DNA of 64,000 nt from Pseudomonadota bacterium (GCA_018241445.1 JAFEDT010000006.1:1-64000), one strand, 5' to 3'. Positions 8,284 through 17,592 are shown, numbered from the stretch's first letter. Program-made: numbers and translations. The notes: generated by a model from the sequence alone, not told the origin.

Positions 8284-9107
8284 ATGACCGGCACCTGGCT
8301 GATGTTGTTCTTCGGGTCCATCCAGAACGATTCATTGACGAAGCGGCCGAAGATTTCGCGTGGCAGGATCGAAACCCGCTCGAGCGGTTCCACCTTGGGT
8401 CGCACGGTGTGCAGGCCGGGCATGCCGACCCGGGCGTCGAACTCCTCCGCCTGGTAGGCGATGCGGTCGAAGTCATGTTCGAACCACGGCTCGCCGATGA
8501 ACTGGTACACGGCACGCATGGCTGCTGACGGGTTGCGCACCAGGCTTTCGTAGGTCAGCAGCAGCAGGTGGCCCGGCGCATATTGGCCATAGAACGCGTC
8601 CTTGGTGGCCTGGAAGGCGAACCCGACCATGCCGCGCGGATCGGTCAGCGCCTCGACACGCGAGTACACCGTGGTATTGGTGTCGAAGCGGAATACCTTG
8701 CTCACTCCGGCCGGCTGCCTGCGCACCAGCCGTTCCATGCTGTCGAGCACCCAGGACAACTGGCGAACGCAGGCGATGACCTTCGCATCCGGATACAGGG
8801 TGTCCAGCAACTGCATGCGGCTGCACCACAGCCGGCTGGTGTCGAATACCACGCCGGCAGCGGATTGTCCGGCGTAGAAATTCTCCACCAGGCCGCGCAG
8901 CATCGCGACGCGCTGCTGGTCGGAAACATCGAACGAGAAATCGTTCTTGCTGCTCGCCTCCGCGATTACCACCCCCATGATGTCGGCCAGCGGGCTGGTC
9001 ATCCCGGCCCGAAACCGCGGGTTCTGATTGAGGATGGCCGCCAGCAGCGTGGTGCCCGAGCGCGGCAGCCCGGAGATGAAATGGAACTTGCGAGTTGATT
9101 TCGCCAC
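8280..9107 (-). CDS. Sulfotransferase family protein
   Basis: Predicted cytosolic PAPS-dependent sulfotransferase of 275 residues. The 5'-phosphosulfate loop is GLPRSGTTLLAAIL at about residues 13-26, and the 3'-phosphate-binding segment is CVRQLSWVLDSMERL near 115. Family-typical C-terminal elements include YESLVRNPSAAM and FIGEPW. The start is GTG at 9107 with a poor ribosome site; it lies 33 bp after the GH2 stop and overlaps the MFS gene by 4 bp. No PAPS-synthesis genes are nearby. Sulfotransferase-like genes occur next to TonB receptors in other proteobacteria, and their substrates are mostly unknown. Why a degradation operon would carry one is unclear. Confidence 0.8.
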   Translation of the reverse strand: MAKSTRKFHFISGLPRSGTTLLAAILNQNPRFRAGMTSPLADIMGVVIAEASSKNDFSFDVSDQQRVAMLRGLVENFYAGQSAAGVVFDTSRLWCSRMQLLDTLYPDAKVIACVRQLSWVLDSMERLVRRQPAGVSKVFRFDTNTTVYSRVEALTDPRGMVGFAFQATKDAFYGQYAPGHLLLLTYESLVRNPSAAMRAVYQFIGEPWFEHDFDRIAYQAEEFDARVGMPGLHTVRPKVEPLERVSILPREIFGRFVNESFWMDPKNNISQVPVI

Positions 9108-9140
9108 GTCAGGTATGCCAGGAATGAAAGTCTTATCCTA

Positions 9141-11864
9141 TCAATGAATCGCCGGCGGCGACGCGTCCGCGCGGGTGTCGATGACGACCGGGACATTGCG
9201 CGCTGGAACGTTCCAGCCACTCACCTCGACCACCGGCGCTGCCGCCCCCGGGGCCGTGAATTGCGCGCTCAGAGTCATGGACTCACCGGGCCACAGGGTG
9301 ACATCGTTGTCGCTCCACAGGATCGGCAGCAGCAGTTCTCCGCCGGCGGATCTGCGGACCGACACATGCTGAAACATCGCCACCGCCCTGGAAGACAGCG
9401 GTGTGGTCAGAGTGACCGTGACGGTCTCCCCTGCTCCCGCGTGCCGCAGGGTTGCCCGCACGTCGCTGGTCGCGGCCGGCAGGAACTGCAAGGAAGTCAG
9501 GTCTGCAAATTGCGTCAGCGGCGTGGAGTACGAGCCCGAGTGCGGCCAGTCCAGCTCGTCGGCCCGGGTGGACAGCCAGTAGACGTTATGACTGATCGGC
9601 TCGCCGCTGGCGGAAGCCAGTCCGAGCTCGATGAAGTAGGTGCGTGACAGGCCAGGCAATGCCGGCAGCGTCGCCACCTGCCGCGTGCTGCTGGCGGCCA
9701 GTTCTATGTCCCGCATGCGCTTCTCGTAGGGCACGCTGCCGTCCAGGTTGTGTACCCGGATGCTCGCCTGCAGGCCGTGCGCGCCACCGCGCGTCTGGTT
9801 GACCAGCATGATCGCGTGCGTCTCGTATGAGTACTGGATGTGCAGCGGCTCATTGGCGATCCTGGCGCCGAAATAGGCGCCAGCGGGGTTCAGAAAATAA
9901 TCGTACAGATGCCACTGCAGCGAGGGCCAGGCGTTGTTGAGCATCCAGTAGATGACGCCGGTCGCGGGCCTGGCCGCATCCCGGTGCGCATTGAACGCCT
10001 CGAATTGCGCGCGGGCGTTGTCGTAATTCTCGAGCTGTGCTTTGGCGACATAGTCGGCGAGGCTCCTGGGTGCGCCATAGCGCCTGGCCAGCGCGGCGTC
10101 GAACGACGGGAGCGTCGCAACTTCCGACCAGGCGGGGGAAGCGTGCAACTGCCGCACCTGCGGATACTTCCACAGTGCCTCCAGCTCCTGTGGGGCAAGC
10201 ATGCGGGTCAGATCGTCCAGGCGCGGGATGGAGGCGCCCGCGCTGACCTCGGAGTCGAACCCGAAAGCCCCACCCAGCTTGTCGGCATACCAGTACGCCG
10301 GCGGAACCCACAGGTAAGGGCCGTCCATCTTCATGCCTGACGGGCCGGTGCCGGCCGTAGCCTGGCCCGCGGCCGCCGCGATGATCGGCGCCGGCCAGCC
10401 TTCGGCATGCAGGGTGTCGACATACAGCTTCGCAATCGCCGGCGGCGGTGCGTTGTCGCTGCCGATCAGGAATCCGATGACGGACGGGTGATTGCGCAGC
10501 AGACGCGCCTCGGACGCCATCGAAGCTGCGGCCACCCTTTGGTCCGCTTCATCCCACGGCTCGCCGCCGGTCTTTGCCCAAGCTTCCCACTTGTCGCAGC
10601 ACTCCCACCCGGCCAGTATCATGATGCCGTTACGGTCGGCGAGGTCGTAAAAGCGTGCGCCCTCCAGTTTGCCCTCGCTGCGCAGCGTGTTGAGGCCCAG
10701 GTTGCGGACGTAGCTGAACTCGGCCTCCATGCGCTTCGGGTCGTCGCGCAGGAACATGTCCGGCGCCCAGGCCGCACCGCGAATCAGCACCGGCTTGCCG
10801 TTGAAGACGAACTGGCGATAACCCTGTTGAGTCAGATGGGAGCTGACGCTGCGTATGCCAAAGGTCGCTTTGGCACGGTCAGAGACGACGCCCTCGACCG
10901 CTGCGGTCATTTCCAGGGAATAGAGCGGATGCTCGCCCATGCCGACTGGCCACCAGATCAGTGGATGCTTCAGATCCAGTGCCGGATCGCTGGCGGAGGA
11001 AAACGCGACCGTTTGCGTCTCGCCGGGAGCCAGGTGAATGGTTCGACGCAGCGCAACGCCCGCCACGACACCCGTGATCGTGGCGTCATGTGCGGAGGCG
11101 TCCAGGTTTCGCGCCGCCACCTTCACGGTCAGCGCCGCACGCTCGAGATCAGGGAGTGACAGCGCCGAGGTCACCTGCGGAAACCGTAGCTCGACCGGCC
11201 CGGTTCTGAGGATATCCACGCCCCGCCACGGACCCATGTTGTTGTCCGGTGGCCCCGGGTTCCAGTCGACCCAGCCAATCGACAGGCTCGTCCTCGGGTC
11301 GGCGGGACGCACGCGCAATGCCAGGATATTGTTGCCTGCGTGCACCCAGCGTGTCACGTCGAGTTCATGCACGGGATAGGCACCCGCGATGGCGTCCTGT
11401 GCGGCGACCAGGTTGCCGTTCAACCACACCTCTGCGCTGGAAATGACGCCGTTGATACGCAGCAAGGTACGTATTCCCGCTGCTCCCTTGACGACAGTAA
11501 ATTCGCTGCGATACCACCAGGGAATCACGAACAGCTCACCGCTCGAATCGGGCTCCACGACGGTTCGCAGGTTGTCGCTGTAGAACACGTCCTTGTTGAG
11601 GCCGTTCTCCAGCAGCCCCGCCATCACTGTCGCGCGGCTGCTGACCGGGTACCAGCCGCCGGTGGCGAATCCGGCATTGGATACTTCGCTGCCGCTTTGC
11701 GGCGCACCGTTCAACTGCACCTTCCCGCTGGACTGAATCTGCCAGTGAGCTATGGCGGTCACTGACCCGGCGCCGCCGTCCACCCGGGTTGGCACGAAGG
11801 TGTCGGCGCCGTAGGCAGGCGGCACCGCCAGCAGCGCCAGCGCCGCCCGCAGCAGCTTCCGCAC
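9141..11864 (-). CDS. GH2 exo-beta-D-glucosaminidase-like glycoside hydrolase
   Basis: Predicted secreted or periplasmic retaining glycosidase acting on beta-linked glucosamine or related non-reducing-end sugars (CsxA type). It has a signal peptide (RKLLRAALALLAVPPAYGA), an N-terminal jelly-roll (WLNGNLVA; DVTRWVHAGNNILALRV), immunoglobulin-like domains, a TIM barrel (RGAAWAPDMFLRDD, GLNTLRSEGKLE, RNHPSV) and C-terminal beta domains. The acid/base is Asp470 in IGSDNAPPP and the nucleophile Glu539 in GFDSEVSAG. Asp instead of Glu as acid/base, with a 69-residue spacing, is the mark of the exo-beta-glucosaminidase subgroup. I prefer GTG at 11864, with AAGGA 8 bp upstream and a proper signal peptide; GTG at 11897, overlapping the receptor, is the alternative. 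It directly follows the TonB receptor. Confidence 0.85.
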   Translation of the reverse strand: MRKLLRAALALLAVPPAYGADTFVPTRVDGGAGSVTAIAHWQIQSSGKVQLNGAPQSGSEVSNAGFATGGWYPVSSRATVMAGLLENGLNKDVFYSDNLRTVVEPDSSGELFVIPWWYRSEFTVVKGAAGIRTLLRINGVISSAEVWLNGNLVAAQDAIAGAYPVHELDVTRWVHAGNNILALRVRPADPRTSLSIGWVDWNPGPPDNNMGPWRGVDILRTGPVELRFPQVTSALSLPDLERAALTVKVAARNLDASAHDATITGVVAGVALRRTIHLAPGETQTVAFSSASDPALDLKHPLIWWPVGMGEHPLYSLEMTAAVEGVVSDRAKATFGIRSVSSHLTQQGYRQFVFNGKPVLIRGAAWAPDMFLRDDPKRMEAEFSYVRNLGLNTLRSEGKLEGARFYDLADRNGIMILAGWECCDKWEAWAKTGGEPWDEADQRVAAASMASEARLLRNHPSVIGFLIGSDNAPPPAIAKLYVDTLHAEGWPAPIIAAAAGQATAGTGPSGMKMDGPYLWVPPAYWYADKLGGAFGFDSEVSAGASIPRLDDLTRMLAPQELEALWKYPQVRQLHASPAWSEVATLPSFDAALARRYGAPRSLADYVAKAQLENYDNARAQFEAFNAHRDAARPATGVIYWMLNNAWPSLQWHLYDYFLNPAGAYFGARIANEPLHIQYSYETHAIMLVNQTRGGAHGLQASIRVHNLDGSVPYEKRMRDIELAASSTRQVATLPALPGLSRTYFIELGLASASGEPISHNVYWLSTRADELDWPHSGSYSTPLTQFADLTSLQFLPAATSDVRATLRHAGAGETVTVTLTTPLSSRAVAMFQHVSVRRSAGGELLLPILWSDNDVTLWPGESMTLSAQFTAPGAAAPVVEVSGWNVPARNVPVVIDTRADASPPAIH

Positions 11865-11890
11865 CGACCCGGTCCTTGCCGGGTCGCCGA

Positions 11891-14800
11891 TCACCACTGA
11901 CCGCGCACGCCGAACTGGTAACTGCGCTCGGAGAAGGTTGAGTGCGCAGGCTGATCGGGCCAGACGAGGTAGAAACGCTGATACTCGTTGGTAAGGTTGC
12001 TGCCGTTCACGAACAGCTCGGCGTATTTGCTGACCTTATACGAGATTGCCGCGTCCAGGTATTTCTGCGGTGCCTCGTACTCTTCCATGCCGGCGATTCC
12101 GCCGACGCTGTCCATAAATGCCCGCTTGGAACGGTAGTTGTAGGCGAGGCGCACCTGAAACCGCTTGCTCTGGTACCACAGGATGAGATTTCCCGACTCG
12201 GTCGAGTTATCCTGAAACGGAACTTTGTTCCCCGCCAGATCGACCTCATGCGTGTCGCTGGGCGCGTACGTAAAGTTGAACTCCATGCCGGTATTGGCAA
12301 GCAGCCCCGGAAGGAACGTGAATCCCTGGCGATAATCAAACTCCACACCGTGGATGCTGTTGCCCGAGCCCTGGACCGGCTGGGTGATTGTGACGCAATG
12401 GTGGCGATACACGCCGTCCTCGTCGGGTAGATTGCAATTCACAACGGCGCCGTTGTTGATGAAGCTGTGCACGTCGATGTAGAACCCCTCGAGGCCAATC
12501 ATGCTCGTGGGATTGATGTAGTACTCGAACGAAGCCCCGTAGTTCGTGGAGCGCCAGGGGTTGAGGCCCGGATTGCCGCTCGAGGTGCCCTGCGAAACCC
12601 GGTATATCGGGCCCGTCGCGGTTTCCTGCAATGAGTAGCCCAGCGTCAGGCCGCCGGCCCACTGGCTGAGATTGAGCGGCATCATGTTCTTGGCGTAAGA
12701 GAGGCGCAGCACCAGCTGGTCGGTCATGTTCAGCGCGAAGTTGACCGCCGGCAGGACGTCGCTGTAACTGCGCTTGGTCTCCTGGGTGCCGTTATCGGCG
12801 GACTCGGTGCCGTATTCGCCCGGCGCGCCCGTCAAGTGCTGGGTGATGTCGAGGTTCGTGTGGATGAAGCGCACGCCCACGTTACCACTGTACGACATGC
12901 CGCCCAGCTCCCCGCTGAGATCGGCCTGCAGATAGCTGGACAACTCCTTCTGCCACACGTTCCAGGTGGTTCCCGGTGCCTCCTGGGTAGTCGTATTGGG
13001 ATAGAGCGAGCGCCAGAACGCCAGGGGATTGTCCATGGCGTACGGATTGATCCCCCAGAAGGTGATCCCCGAACCGAGCAGGTTGATGTATTCCCGAAAG
13101 TTGTTGGCGAGCGCCGGCGGGGTCTTGGAGATCGGCTGTGACGACAGCGGACCGGCCCGAAAGTACCCCTGCGAGTTGTACGCGGTGCACCAGGTATTTG
13201 CCGCCGTGGGGGGTGGACCGTTGGTCTGGTCCCCGTTGCCCTGCAGGATCACATCGGAGCCGACGTAACGCACCAGGCATCCGCTCGCATTCGGGGTACC
13301 GTTCGGGTTTGTGGCACCCATGCCCCCGTACACGGGGGTGACGAAAGTGAATCCGTCGTTGCCGCCGTTGCGGATGGCGTTGCGCACGCCGAACCTGAGC
13401 CGGACGCCATGAGTGAAATCGTATTGCCCGTCGAAGCGCAATGCGCCCAGTGAGGTTCTGCGGTCATAGCTGTCGCTGGCTTCCAGCGTCTTCATCGTCC
13501 AGGCGTTGGGATTGGCGAACGCACTGGCGAGCGCGGCGGGCAGGGTGATCACCAGGTTGCGGCCCCTGAAATCCGCCGTGATGGGCACCGTGTTCTGGGG
13601 AATGCCGTTTGCGTTGAATACCCGGTTCCCGCCCAGCTGGGCAGGGTAGACGAACGTCCCGCAGGGCAGTCCGGTCCGGCTGTCAGCCCACAGGCAGCCG
13701 TCGGAATCGGAAATGTTGATGTCGGTCTCGATGTTCGACTGATGGGCCTTTTCGTAGATGCCGCGCACGCTGCCTTTGAAGGGGCCGCCGTTGTTGAAGT
13801 CCAGCTGACCATTGAGGTTCTGCGCGGTCGAGTCCCAGCGCACGATCTGCGAGTACGATTCGACGTCGCCGGGCCATTTTTCGTACACCTGGGTAGTGTA
13901 GATCTGCGACCCGGCCCAATTCGGGTCGGGCGGCGGCGTGTTGTACTGACCCAGGGTGGTGGCGCCGGTGTTGCGCGACTGCAAGGGCACGTAGGTCGCG
14001 CCTTGCCAGTTGGTGGAATTGAACTGAATGCCGATGTTGCGATCCCACTGATCCTGGTGCGCGTAGAAGTAATCGCTGGTGAAGGTGAACCCGTCGCCAA
14101 AGTCGAACTGAAACGAGGCGTTGCCGGACTTGCGCTTGCGCTGCGTGGTGATGTCGTACAGGCTGATGTCCTGGCTGCCCATGAATACGCCGTTGTTCTT
14201 CCCATCGCCGTTCACATCGACGCTGCCGTCGGGAAACTGGCGGATCTGGGGAGGAATCGGCGCGCCGTTCCAGGCACCGACGAAGCCGTTGTACGCGCCC
14301 GCGCTGGCCGCGTTCTCCCCGTGGAAGATAGTCCCATACTGGTCGAGGCCCTCGCTGGGATTGCCGTTCTGCCCGGTACCGTTCGGTCCCGGACCGTTGC
14401 GTGTCGTGTCGGAGTAATCAGCGGAAAGCTGCAGACCCCAGCGGCCATCGCCGTTGTAAGAGATGAGTCCATTGCCCTCCTTCCCGGTTTTCCTGGTGAT
14501 GTCGCCCCGTTCGCCGTTGAGGGCGTAGCTATAGGTGAAACCGTGCGGCAGGTCCCACGGCCGATAGCTGTGCAGATCGATCGCACCACTGATGCCAGTC
14601 GCGGCCTGGGCAGAAGTGGGGGACTTGATGACGTCGACCTGATTGAACAGGGTCGCGGGCAGCGTGGTGAAGTCGGGTTGCTGCGAATCGATCTGATCCG
14701 GCGTAATGAATACTTCACCATTCAGCATGGTGCTGACCTGAGGCAGCCCGCGCACGTCCACCGAGGTTCCGATGCCCCCGTCGCGGTTGATCTGCACGCC

Positions 14801-15214
14801 GGTGATACGCTGCAACGCGTCGGTGATGGTCGTGTCGGGCAACTGACCGATGCTCTCCGCAGAGATGCTGTCCTGGATACTCGGTGCCAGGCGCTTCAGC
14901 TCGATGGCGCGTATCTGGGACTGGCGCACACCAATTACGGTGACCGTGGCCAGCGCATCCGCCTCCCTGGTTGCCGGGTTCGCTGCGCCGGTCCCGGACC
15001 TGGCTTTTTCGGCCCTGGCCGCAGAGGCCGACTGCGCTTCCGGCAGCGCGTCCGCCTGGGCGGGATTCTGCGCAGCCGCGCTCTGGGCCGGCGCGTTCTC
15101 GACCGGGGCCGCGGTGGCGTCCGCGGCGGCGGCAGATGCCGCGGCGGCGAGCAGCGCCATGGAGACGGCGATGGACACGGGATGCTTGCGATGTGCGCGC
15201 GGTGTGGTTGCCAT
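11891..15214 (-). CDS. TonB-dependent outer-membrane receptor
   Basis: 22-stranded outer-membrane importer powered by TonB. A signal peptide follows the start (MATTPRAHRKHPVSIAVSMA), then an Ala-rich linker, a TonB box-like VTVIGVR, and the plug domain (IQDSISAESIGQLPDTTITD, RITGVQINRDGG, VDVRGLPQVSTMLNGE). The barrel ends in aromatic YQFGVRGQW. The long plug sequence is typical of the large carbohydrate-type receptors of Xanthomonas/Caulobacter relatives. Start: ATG at 15214 has GGAGG 8 bp upstream, giving 1107 residues; an upstream ATG at 15298 lacks this. It heads an operon with GH2, sulfotransferase and MFS genes and is divergent from a ROK regulator, so the cargo is likely an oligosaccharide. 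Confidence 0.93.
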   Translation of the reverse strand: MATTPRAHRKHPVSIAVSMALLAAAASAAAADATAAPVENAPAQSAAAQNPAQADALPEAQSASAARAEKARSGTGAANPATREADALATVTVIGVRQSQIRAIELKRLAPSIQDSISAESIGQLPDTTITDALQRITGVQINRDGGIGTSVDVRGLPQVSTMLNGEVFITPDQIDSQQPDFTTLPATLFNQVDVIKSPTSAQAATGISGAIDLHSYRPWDLPHGFTYSYALNGERGDITRKTGKEGNGLISYNGDGRWGLQLSADYSDTTRNGPGPNGTGQNGNPSEGLDQYGTIFHGENAASAGAYNGFVGAWNGAPIPPQIRQFPDGSVDVNGDGKNNGVFMGSQDISLYDITTQRKRKSGNASFQFDFGDGFTFTSDYFYAHQDQWDRNIGIQFNSTNWQGATYVPLQSRNTGATTLGQYNTPPPDPNWAGSQIYTTQVYEKWPGDVESYSQIVRWDSTAQNLNGQLDFNNGGPFKGSVRGIYEKAHQSNIETDINISDSDGCLWADSRTGLPCGTFVYPAQLGGNRVFNANGIPQNTVPITADFRGRNLVITLPAALASAFANPNAWTMKTLEASDSYDRRTSLGALRFDGQYDFTHGVRLRFGVRNAIRNGGNDGFTFVTPVYGGMGATNPNGTPNASGCLVRYVGSDVILQGNGDQTNGPPPTAANTWCTAYNSQGYFRAGPLSSQPISKTPPALANNFREYINLLGSGITFWGINPYAMDNPLAFWRSLYPNTTTQEAPGTTWNVWQKELSSYLQADLSGELGGMSYSGNVGVRFIHTNLDITQHLTGAPGEYGTESADNGTQETKRSYSDVLPAVNFALNMTDQLVLRLSYAKNMMPLNLSQWAGGLTLGYSLQETATGPIYRVSQGTSSGNPGLNPWRSTNYGASFEYYINPTSMIGLEGFYIDVHSFINNGAVVNCNLPDEDGVYRHHCVTITQPVQGSGNSIHGVEFDYRQGFTFLPGLLANTGMEFNFTYAPSDTHEVDLAGNKVPFQDNSTESGNLILWYQSKRFQVRLAYNYRSKRAFMDSVGGIAGMEEYEAPQKYLDAAISYKVSKYAELFVNGSNLTNEYQRFYLVWPDQPAHSTFSERSYQFGVRGQW

Positions 15215-15270
15215 GGGCTTTGCCTCCAGGTTCATCTCCGCCCTCTCAAAAGCTTCTTTTCGTTCGGTCT

Positions 15271-15311
15271 CTTGACGAATTAACCTCTCATGCGGCACGC
15301 TCTACGTCAAG
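15271..15311. promoter_or_regulatory. Divergent control region with inverted repeat
   Basis: CTTGACG (15271-15277) and CGTCAAG (15305-15311) form perfect 7-bp arms 27 bp apart, between the receptor and the ROK regulator. Each arm contains TTGACG, which also looks like a -35 facing inward, but no good -10 sits at 16-18 bp from either. A TATGAT (15340-15345) is a possible -10 for the rightward genes. The imperfect dyad around 15343-15370 (GATTGTTCG ... CGAATC) is a second operator candidate. Confidence 0.4.
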
Positions 15312-15381
15312 CCACCACGGATTAGATGACTGTCGGGGCTATGATTGTTCGGACTGATCACGAATCAAAACGAGTAATTTC

Positions 15382-16596
15382 ATGTCACCGCCCCCGATTA
15401 CCAGCGTGACCCGCCAGCTATCGCGACGCAGCGTCTTCGAAGCCCTTCTGCATCGCAGCCCGATCTCGCGGGCCGACCTCGCCAAGGTGACCTCTCTGTC
15501 GAAGCAGACCATGTCGGAGGTCATCGATGCGTTCGAGCAGCAAGGGCTGGTTCGCCCGGTGGGCCGCACCCGCGGCAATGTCGGTCGGACCGCCGTGCTG
15601 TATGAATTGAGCCCGGAAGGGGGTCATGTACTGGGCATCGACCTGGGAGCGCAACGACTGACCGTCGCCCTCGCCGATATCGCCGGCAGGGTGCTCGCCG
15701 AGGCTGACGAGGCCACCGACGGCCGCGGCGGAGGCTGGGCGCTGGACCAGATCGCCCGGCTCTCGGACCGCCTGGCGCGTGACAACCATACCCACCCCAG
15801 CCGTATCCGCTCCATCGTCATGGCGACGCCGGGCGTGGTGAACCCCAGGAGCGGCGCCATCGAACTGGCCCCCAACATCACAGGGCTCGACCACCTCAAC
15901 GTCGTCGGGCTGCTGGGCGAGAAACTCGGCAGTCCCGTCGTCCTGGAAAACGACATCAACCTCGCGCTGCTGGGGGAAATATGGCACGGCTGCGCGCGAA
16001 ACGTGGACAACGTGGCTTTTCTCGCCCTCGGCAGCGGCGTCGGACTCGGACTCCATGTCAACGGGCGACTGGTGCGTGGCGAAAACGGCGCCGCCGGTGA
16101 GATCGGCTACCTGCCGATCGGCGGCGATCCACTGCAGGCCGAGTCCCGACCACAGGGCTGCCTCGAGTACCAGATCGGCGCAACGGGTGTGGTGCGACGC
16201 TACCGCGAGGCCGGCGGCCGCGACGTCGAGACGGAACGACAGGTCTTCGACCGGGCGCAGGCGGGTGATGCCGTTGCCGCCTCCGTGGTCGAAGAAACGG
16301 CGCGGCTGACCGCGCTCGCTGCCGCGACTGTCATCGCGACAGTCGATCCGCAACTGCTGGTGCTGGGTGGGTCGGTCGGCGCGCGTGCGGATTTCGCGGA
16401 CAAGGTGGCGCGCCTGCTGTTGCAGCTCTCGCCACGGCCGGTGGAGATCCGCACCAGCATTCTCGGCAGGCGAGCAGGCGTCGTGGGCGCCCTGTCAGTT
16501 GCCCTGCGCCGGCTCCATGACGAGTTCTTCGGCGTAGCGGAGCTGGCGGCAACGCTGCCCCTTCCGCCGCCGGCGCGGCGTGGCGCAAGTCAGTGA
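15382..16596 (+). CDS. ROK-family transcriptional regulator (NagC/Mlc type)
   Basis: Sugar-responsive repressor. An N-terminal winged helix at about 15-70 (SRADLAKVTSLSKQTMSEVI, then the GRTRGNVGRTA wing) is followed by a ROK domain with GIDLGAQRLTVAL near 88, the PGVVNP motif, ENDINLALLGE and a C-terminal LGGSVGAR. In NagC/Mlc a zinc-binding CxCGxxGCxE motif stabilises the fold; here only the last part remains (RPQGCLE), so the zinc site is probably degenerate. It is divergent from the receptor-GH2 operon, its likely target, and overlaps the ROK kinase gene by 4 bp (GTGA). An amino-sugar or its phosphate is the likely effector (inference). Confidence 0.88.
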   Translation: MSPPPITSVTRQLSRRSVFEALLHRSPISRADLAKVTSLSKQTMSEVIDAFEQQGLVRPVGRTRGNVGRTAVLYELSPEGGHVLGIDLGAQRLTVALADIAGRVLAEADEATDGRGGGWALDQIARLSDRLARDNHTHPSRIRSIVMATPGVVNPRSGAIELAPNITGLDHLNVVGLLGEKLGSPVVLENDINLALLGEIWHGCARNVDNVAFLALGSGVGLGLHVNGRLVRGENGAAGEIGYLPIGGDPLQAESRPQGCLEYQIGATGVVRRYREAGGRDVETERQVFDRAQAGDAVAASVVEETARLTALAAATVIATVDPQLLVLGGSVGARADFADKVARLLLQLSPRPVEIRTSILGRRAGVVGALSVALRRLHDEFFGVAELAATLPLPPPARRGASQ

Positions 16597-17525
16597 CGCC
16601 CGCAGCCGCCTATTGTTTTGCTGCCGACCTCGGCGGTACCAAACTCGCCGCCGCGATTGCCGATGCTCGCGGGTCTATCGTGGCGGAATTGACCGAGGCC
16701 ACCGACCGGCGCGGCGCGGCGCAGGTGGCCGAACAGATCGCCGGCTGCGCCGACAAGCTGGCGAAAACCGTCGGCATCGAAGTCACGCAGGCGCGTCAAG
16801 TCATGGTGGGCATACCCGGCGCGGTCAACCCCGGCACCGGCCGGGTTTCCCTCACTCCGAACATCGCGGGGCTGGAGGACTTCGATATCCTCGGCTATCT
16901 GCGCGGCCGCTTCGCAGCGCATGTCACAATCGAGAACGATGTGAACCTCGCCATGCTGGGCGAGTATGCGCTCGGGTGCGCCAGCGGCTGTCGCAATGCG
17001 GCGTTCCTTTCCCTGGGAACCGGTACCGGACTGGGCCTGCTCATCGACGGCAGGCTGTTTCGCGGGGCGCGTGGCCTGGCCGGAGAAATCGCCGATTTGC
17101 CGATCGGCCGCGACCCCGCCTCGAACTCCCCATCTGCCAGTGGCACGTTCGAACACGAGGTGAGCTCACTTGCCATCGTGGATCGCTACCGGCTCCAGGG
17201 CGGAACCGCGGCTACTACGGTACGTAATATTTTCAGGCTGCTGGAACAAGGGGATGACGTGGCGGCGTCGGTCCTGGACACGACCGCGCGCTGGGTCGCC
17301 CTCGCCCTGGTGACGCTGCAATCCCTCCTCGATCTGGACCTGGTCGTACTCGGCGGAAGCATCGGTGTGCGTCCCGAACTGTATGAGCGGGTACGACTGG
17401 CCCTTCCTGCCCTCTTCTCACGACCGATCGCCATCGCACCCAGCGCCCTCGGCGATCGCGCGGGACTCATCGGCGCGGTGTGGGCCGCGACGCAAGCCCT
17501 GAGTCGGCGGCCCGAGGCCGCGTAG
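16593..17525 (+). CDS. ROK-family sugar kinase-like protein
   Basis: Predicted cytoplasmic hexose or amino-sugar kinase. The ATP phosphate-1 motif is ADLGGTKLAAAI near residue 11; the sugar-site motif ENDVNLAMLGE and the second phosphate motif SLGTGTGLGLLI follow. It lacks a helix-turn-helix. The catalytic Asp in ENDVN is present, but the zinc motif (GH...CxCGxxGCxE) is absent: the region reads AGEIADLPIGRDP and then SASGTFEHEVSS, with no Cys. Activity is therefore likely but not certain. Start is GTG at 16593, overlapping the regulator stop. It is closely similar in order of motifs to the upstream regulator, suggesting a tandem duplication. It would phosphorylate the sugar brought in by the FHS transporter. 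Confidence 0.8.
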   Translation: MTPAAAYCFAADLGGTKLAAAIADARGSIVAELTEATDRRGAAQVAEQIAGCADKLAKTVGIEVTQARQVMVGIPGAVNPGTGRVSLTPNIAGLEDFDILGYLRGRFAAHVTIENDVNLAMLGEYALGCASGCRNAAFLSLGTGTGLGLLIDGRLFRGARGLAGEIADLPIGRDPASNSPSASGTFEHEVSSLAIVDRYRLQGGTAATTVRNIFRLLEQGDDVAASVLDTTARWVALALVTLQSLLDLDLVVLGGSIGVRPELYERVRLALPALFSRPIAIAPSALGDRAGLIGAVWAATQALSRRPEAA

Positions 17526-17556
17526 AGACAAATCATGCAGCGCCGCGACCGGGCTG

Positions 17557-17590
17557 CGACCGGCCACCCATGCCGGGTGGTCGCCGGTCG
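17557..17590. terminator. Hairpin between convergent genes
   Basis: CGACCGGC-CACCC, loop ATGCC, GGGTG-(GTC bulge)-GCCGGTCG: 13 base pairs with one 3-nt bulge. It lies between the ROK kinase stop and the stop of the convergent beta-propeller gene. No T-run on either strand, so it is only a candidate bidirectional terminator. Confidence 0.45.
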
Positions 17591-17592
17591 TC

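Noticed and set aside
13742..15283. 513-codon plus-strand frame opposite the first TonB receptor
   Set aside because: The receptor on the minus strand is unmistakable; the other frame has no motif or ribosome site.
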